This document shows, piece after piece, positions 61,385 through 64,000 of a DNA stretch of 64,000 nt. Numbering within the stretch: the first letter of the stretch is position 1; every line of letters starts with the position of its first letter. Both the position numbers and the translations under genes were made by a program. The notes beneath the pieces are model-generated. The model saw only the letters and a list, made by a program, of their open reading frames with translations, was not told where the DNA came from and did not search any database. The stretch comes from Microbacterium sp. EYE_78 (GTDB taxonomy: Bacteria; Actinomycetota; Actinomycetes; Actinomycetales; Microbacteriaceae), in contig NZ_JAHXMY010000001.1 of NCBI RefSeq assembly GCF_023149035.1, forward strand, positions 1,054,001 through 1,118,000, in the 5' to 3' direction.

Positions 61385-62496
61385 GCCGCCCGCCGGAACG
61401 TCAAGCGTGCCGCCTCGAGCGTGAGCCCCGGTCCGAAGGCGAGCGTCGCGACGCGTGCGCCGTCGTCGAGGTCACCGGCGAGCATCGCCTGCAGGATGAA
61501 CAGGATCGTCGCGCTCGACATGTTGCCGTAGTCGCGGAGCACGTCGCGCGACACGGTCAGCGAGCCGTCCGGCAGCTCGAGGCCGCTCTCGACGCGGTCG
61601 AGGACACTGCGCCCGCCCGGATGGACGGCCCAGGCATCCACCCCCTCTTCGCCGAGGAAGGCGCCGACCGCGCCGCGGATCTCGCGCCCGATGATGCGCG
61701 GCACCTCTGCGGAGAGGATCATCTCGAACCCCTCGTCGCCGATGGTCCACGCCATGTCCTTCTCGCCCTCATCGGTGAGCGCCGTCGCGAAGCGGTCGAG
61801 CTCGAACCACGCCTCGCCCGCCCGGCCGTCATCCGCACTCACGACCGCAGCGGCCGCGCCGTCGGCGAAGACCGAGGCCGCGACGATCTGATCGTGGTCG
61901 GACGGGGTGCGCACGTGCAGGGAGCAGAGCTCCGCGCACACGACGAGGACCACCGCCTCGGGTTGCGCGGCGCAGATGCGAGCCGCCGTCCGGAGCCCCG
62001 GCACGGCCGCCGCGCACCCCATGAATCCCAGGTGGGCTCGCTCGACCGTCGTCGGCAGTCCGAGATCGCGGACGAGCCGGTAGTCGGGGCCGGGCGCGAA
62101 CATCCCCGTGCACGAGACGGTGACGACGTGCGTCACGTCGCCGGGCGCCACGGATGCCGCCGTCAGCGCGTTGCGCGCGGCCTCGGCGAACAGCGGGGGA
62201 GCGAGCCGGATGTACGCGTCGTTGCGTGTCCCGGTCGACGGGGACAGCAGCGCGCCGGTGTCGGTGACCGTCGGCATCCGCTCGTCATCCGCCGGACGCG
62301 CGTGCTCGGCTGCCGCGGCGAGGTCGTCGAGCACGGTGTGACGGGTCTCGATCGCCGAGGCGTCGAACGCCGCCCCGATGAGGCGCTGCGTCAGCCGGTT
62401 GGCGCCGGGCTGCCCCGCGAACAGGTCGCGGACCGCGCTCTGCCGCAGTCGGGCCGTCGGCACGGCGGTGCCGATCGACAGGATGCGGGTGGTCAT
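61381..62496 (-). CDS. Type III polyketide synthase (chalcone/stilbene synthase family)
   Basis: A 371-residue ketosynthase homodimer type. Catalytic Cys in GFMGCAAAVPGL, His in WAVHPGGRSV, and Asn in DYGNMSSATILF are all present. It condenses acyl-CoA starters with malonyl-CoA to make pyrones or alkylresorcinols; products cannot be told from motifs. First gene of PKS-methyltransferase-monooxygenase. A TACGGT box ends 5 bases before the ATG (62502-62507). Confidence 0.93.
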   Translation of the reverse strand: MTTRILSIGTAVPTARLRQSAVRDLFAGQPGANRLTQRLIGAAFDASAIETRHTVLDDLAAAAEHARPADDERMPTVTDTGALLSPSTGTRNDAYIRLAPPLFAEAARNALTAASVAPGDVTHVVTVSCTGMFAPGPDYRLVRDLGLPTTVERAHLGFMGCAAAVPGLRTAARICAAQPEAVVLVVCAELCSLHVRTPSDHDQIVAASVFADGAAAAVVSADDGRAGEAWFELDRFATALTDEGEKDMAWTIGDEGFEMILSAEVPRIIGREIRGAVGAFLGEEGVDAWAVHPGGRSVLDRVESGLELPDGSLTVSRDVLRDYGNMSSATILFILQAMLAGDLDDGARVATLAFGPGLTLEAARLTFRRAA

Positions 62497-62501
62497 GCCT
62501 C

Positions 62502-62507
62502 ACCGTA
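62502..62507 (-). promoter_or_regulatory. -10 box (TACGGT) of the type III PKS operon
   Basis: TACGGT on the minus strand ends 5 bases before the ATG at 62496, close to the leaderless spacing seen at other genes. Confidence 0.48.
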
Positions 62508-62607
62508 ACCGGCGGCGGGCGCCGGTGGGTGGCCCCTGTCGGACCGGCGTGCCGTCGTCTATCGTGCGGGCGTCGCGGTCGGGCTCGGTCGGCGTCGCGT
62601 CGAGCGG

Positions 62608-62668
62608 GCGTCGCCTGTCGCGGCGTGCGGGGTCGCGCGGCGTGTCGCGACAGGGGAGCAGGCGACGC
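62608..62668 (-). terminator. Nested stem-loop after the 57-aa gene
   Basis: GCGTCGCCTG (62608-62617) pairs with CAGGCGACGC (62659-62668). A second perfect pairing is possible: CCTGTCGCG (62614-62622) with CGCGACAGG (62646-62654). It starts 1 base after the stop of the 57-aa gene. Confidence 0.6.
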
Positions 62669-62669
62669 T

Positions 62670-62843
62670 TCAGTGGGGCACGTCGGGCTGTCGGCGGGCC
62701 CGTCGGTCGGTGCGGGGGTCGTCGCCGGCGGCACTGGCGACGCCGCCCGAGTTGGCGAGCGCCTGCATCGCGATCCTGATCGCGTGCCACAGTGCTCCGA
62801 AGGACCGCCGGGCAGATCCGTGCGTGCGTCGATCGCGCGTCAT
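62670..62843 (-). CDS. 57-aa leaderless small protein, unknown function
   Basis: A short open frame that reads MTRDRRTHGSARRSFGALWH followed by AIRIAMQALANSGGVASAAG and a basic tail. The N-terminus is Arg-rich, and the middle (about 15-32) could form an amphipathic helix. A TAGCGT -10 box stands exactly 6 bases before the ATG, and a strong hairpin follows 1 base after the stop. Both support a real transcript. I recognise no family. It lies between the PKS operon and the nitroreductase and is the only gene in the 62497-62875 gap. Confidence 0.6.
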   Translation of the reverse strand: MTRDRRTHGSARRSFGALWHAIRIAMQALANSGGVASAAGDDPRTDRRARRQPDVPH

Positions 62844-62849
62844 GGCCTG

Positions 62850-62855
62850 ACGCTA
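62850..62855 (-). promoter_or_regulatory. Leaderless -10 box (TAGCGT) of the 57-aa gene
   Basis: TAGCGT on the minus strand ends 6 bases before the ATG at 62843. Confidence 0.58.
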
Positions 62856-62875
62856 GCGGTTCGAGGCGCGTCGCG

Positions 62876-63448
62876 TCAGTCGTCGACGAGCACCGACTCC
62901 GCGATCGGCCGTCGCACGCGAGGTGCCGCCTCGCGCTCGCGCAGTGCGTCCGGGGCGTCCGCGGGGTCGCCGAGCGGGCCGACGGCCATGACCGTCAGGG
63001 CGCGCTGATCGGCCGACAGTCCGAACCCCGCCGCGAGGGCGTCCGCGTCGAAGCCGCCCATCTGATGCGTCGAGAGCCCCTCGGCGTGCGCCTGCACGGT
63101 GAAGTGCGCCGCGGCCTGGCCGACGTCATACGCCGCCCAGCGCAGCGGCTTGCCGTCGGCCTCGGTCGTCGCGACGAAGACGACGAACGCAGCGGCGCCC
63201 GACGCCCACGAGCGGTTGAAGCCCACCAGCGACTCGACGATGCGGGCGTGGGATGCCGAGCCCCGCCGCGCGACGATGAAACGCCACGGCTGCGTGTTCG
63301 AGGCCGACGGCGACCACCGCGCTGCCTCGAGCGCGGCGTCGAGCGCGGCCTCGTCGATCGGCGCGCTGCCGTCGAAGATGCGCGTGCTCCAGCGCTCGGT
63401 GAGCACGTCGAGGATCGGGGTGTCGGTCGGGGCGGTACGGGGAGGCAT
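62876..63448 (-). CDS. Nitroreductase-family FMN protein
   Basis: A 190-residue FMN-dependent nitroreductase-like protein. ERWSTRIFDG is the N-terminal flavin-phosphate motif; ARWSPSASNTQPWRFIVA is typical; the C-terminal RRPIAESVLVDD is common too. It reduces quinones, nitro compounds or enones with NAD(P)H. It is transcribed towards the 57-aa gene. Confidence 0.9.
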   Translation of the reverse strand: MPPRTAPTDTPILDVLTERWSTRIFDGSAPIDEAALDAALEAARWSPSASNTQPWRFIVARRGSASHARIVESLVGFNRSWASGAAAFVVFVATTEADGKPLRWAAYDVGQAAAHFTVQAHAEGLSTHQMGGFDADALAAGFGLSADQRALTVMAVGPLGDPADAPDALREREAAPRVRRPIAESVLVDD

Positions 63449-63504
63449 CCCGCCATTGCATCACCGCGACGCTGGGAGCGAGGTCGGAGGCGTCACGGAT
63501 CGAC

Positions 63505-64000
63505 TCAGGGAGTCGGCCACCCCGCGGGCCCCGCGACGCCCGCAGGGTACTCATCGAGAGGGACCTCGCCCGCGTGCCACGCGTCGAGCACCGGCTGCAC
63601 GATGTGCCAGCAGTCCACCGCGGCGTCGCCGCGGACGGCGAGCATCGCGTCGCCGTCGAGGATGCCGGACAGCACCTCGGCATAGGCCTTCAACGAGCCC
63701 TCGCCGAGCTCGGCCACGAGGGTCGCGCGTTCGAGCTCGAGGGGATCGGCCTCGCCGTTGACGTTCAGCTCGAGCGCCATCGAGTCCGGCCCGAGTGAGA
63801 ACCGCAGCACCGTCGGGGCCGGGTCGCCCGTGAACCCGGTCGGCAGGTGCCGCACGGGGCGGAACCGCACCTCGACCTTCGCCTCGGCGTGCCCGAGAGC
63901 CTTGCCCGATCGCAGCGTGATCGGCACCCCCTGCCACCGGGCGTTGCGCACCTCGACGGTCATCTCGGCGAGCGTCTCGGTCTCACGCGACGGGTCCACG
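63505..64000 (-). CDS. zwf: Glucose-6-phosphate 1-dehydrogenase, C-terminal part
   Basis: The C-terminal ~165 residues of Zwf, cut by the window end at the N-terminal side. PSRETETLAEMTVEVRNARW and VPITLRSGKALG are conserved blocks of the beta+alpha domain. NEADPLELERA-like and DAMLAVRGDAAVDCWHIVQP regions follow, as in actinobacterial Zwf. It makes 6-phosphogluconolactone in the pentose phosphate pathway. The catalytic domain lies outside the window. Confidence 0.93.
   Translation of the reverse strand, partial: VDPSRETETLAEMTVEVRNARWQGVPITLRSGKALGHAEAKVEVRFRPVRHLPTGFTGDPAPTVLRFSLGPDSMALELNVNGEADPLELERATLVAELGEGSLKAYAEVLSGILDGDAMLAVRGDAAVDCWHIVQPVLDAWHAGEVPLDEYPAGVAGPAGWPTP

Overview
This window is about 64 kb of chromosome from a high-GC Gram-positive bacterium, most probably a Microbacterium-like member of the Microbacteriaceae. 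The case rests on G+C-rich codon use, an actinobacterial dnaK-grpE-dnaJ-hspR operon with HAIR (HspR) operators, and many genes that start 5-7 bases after a TANNNT -10 box (leaderless promoters). No integrase, IS element or CRISPR array was seen.

Layout. (1) 1-7.7 kb: a sugar locus with visibly lower GC, ending next to the 3' end of a tRNA-Gly(CCC). It holds the end of a GH1 beta-glucosidase, a frameshifted aldehyde dehydrogenase remnant, a GH27 alpha-galactosidase/oxidoreductase/sugar-permease operon, a TetR regulator and a GH13 alpha-glucosidase. Three copies of one 14-bp palindrome lie over the promoters. (2) 7.9-18 kb: housekeeping and accessory genes, including an alcohol dehydrogenase, a divergent TetR/GH42 beta-galactosidase pair with its own operator, dcd behind a 92-bp promoter duplication, a divergent pair of His-rich proteins (one a MarR regulator), a BCCT transporter, an F420/NADP reductase-like protein and an MFS permease. 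(3) 18-29.5 kb: a type IVa pilus locus of two convergent operons, pilB-T-C (+) and pilA-V-W-X-D-M-N-O (-), whose stop codons abut. Beside it is an orphan OmpR-type regulator that has lost its phospho-acceptor Asp. Both pilus promoters carry CTCAG-type repeats with 11-bp spacing. (4) 29.6-44.3 kb: an aldarate (glucarate-type) catabolic locus with glucarate dehydratase and a paralogue, 5-dehydro-4-deoxyglucarate dehydratase and a 2-oxoglutarate-semialdehyde dehydrogenase. It also has two 2-hydroxyacid dehydrogenases, a LysR regulator, and a dipeptide-type ABC transporter split into SBP-permeases and a fused double ATPase. (5) 44.3-48.4 kb: the HspR-controlled chaperone operon. (6) 48.6-58.4 kb: a mixed region with an endonuclease-like protein, a secreted Fn3-EEP phosphatase/nuclease, two glycosyltransferases, a GlxA-type regulator, an N-domain-less ClpB under a HAIR site, and a GNAT acetyltransferase. 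(7) 58.5-62.5 kb: a UbiA prenyltransferase convergent with a type III PKS-methyltransferase-FAD monooxygenase operon laid out like Streptomyces srsABC (phenolic lipids). (8) 62.6-64 kb: a previously hidden 57-aa leaderless gene, a nitroreductase and the C-terminal part of glucose-6-phosphate dehydrogenase.

How the parts work together. In region 4, the three enzymes needed to turn glucarate into 2-oxoglutarate are all present next to a transporter and a regulator. In region 3, every inner-membrane and cytoplasmic part of a T4a pilus is present and no secretin is, as expected for a monoderm. In regions 5 and 6 one repressor, HspR, probably controls dnaK and clpB together. All functions are read from sequence motifs and family knowledge. 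Start codons were moved where a ribosome site or a leaderless -10 box pointed to a shorter protein than the longest open frame.
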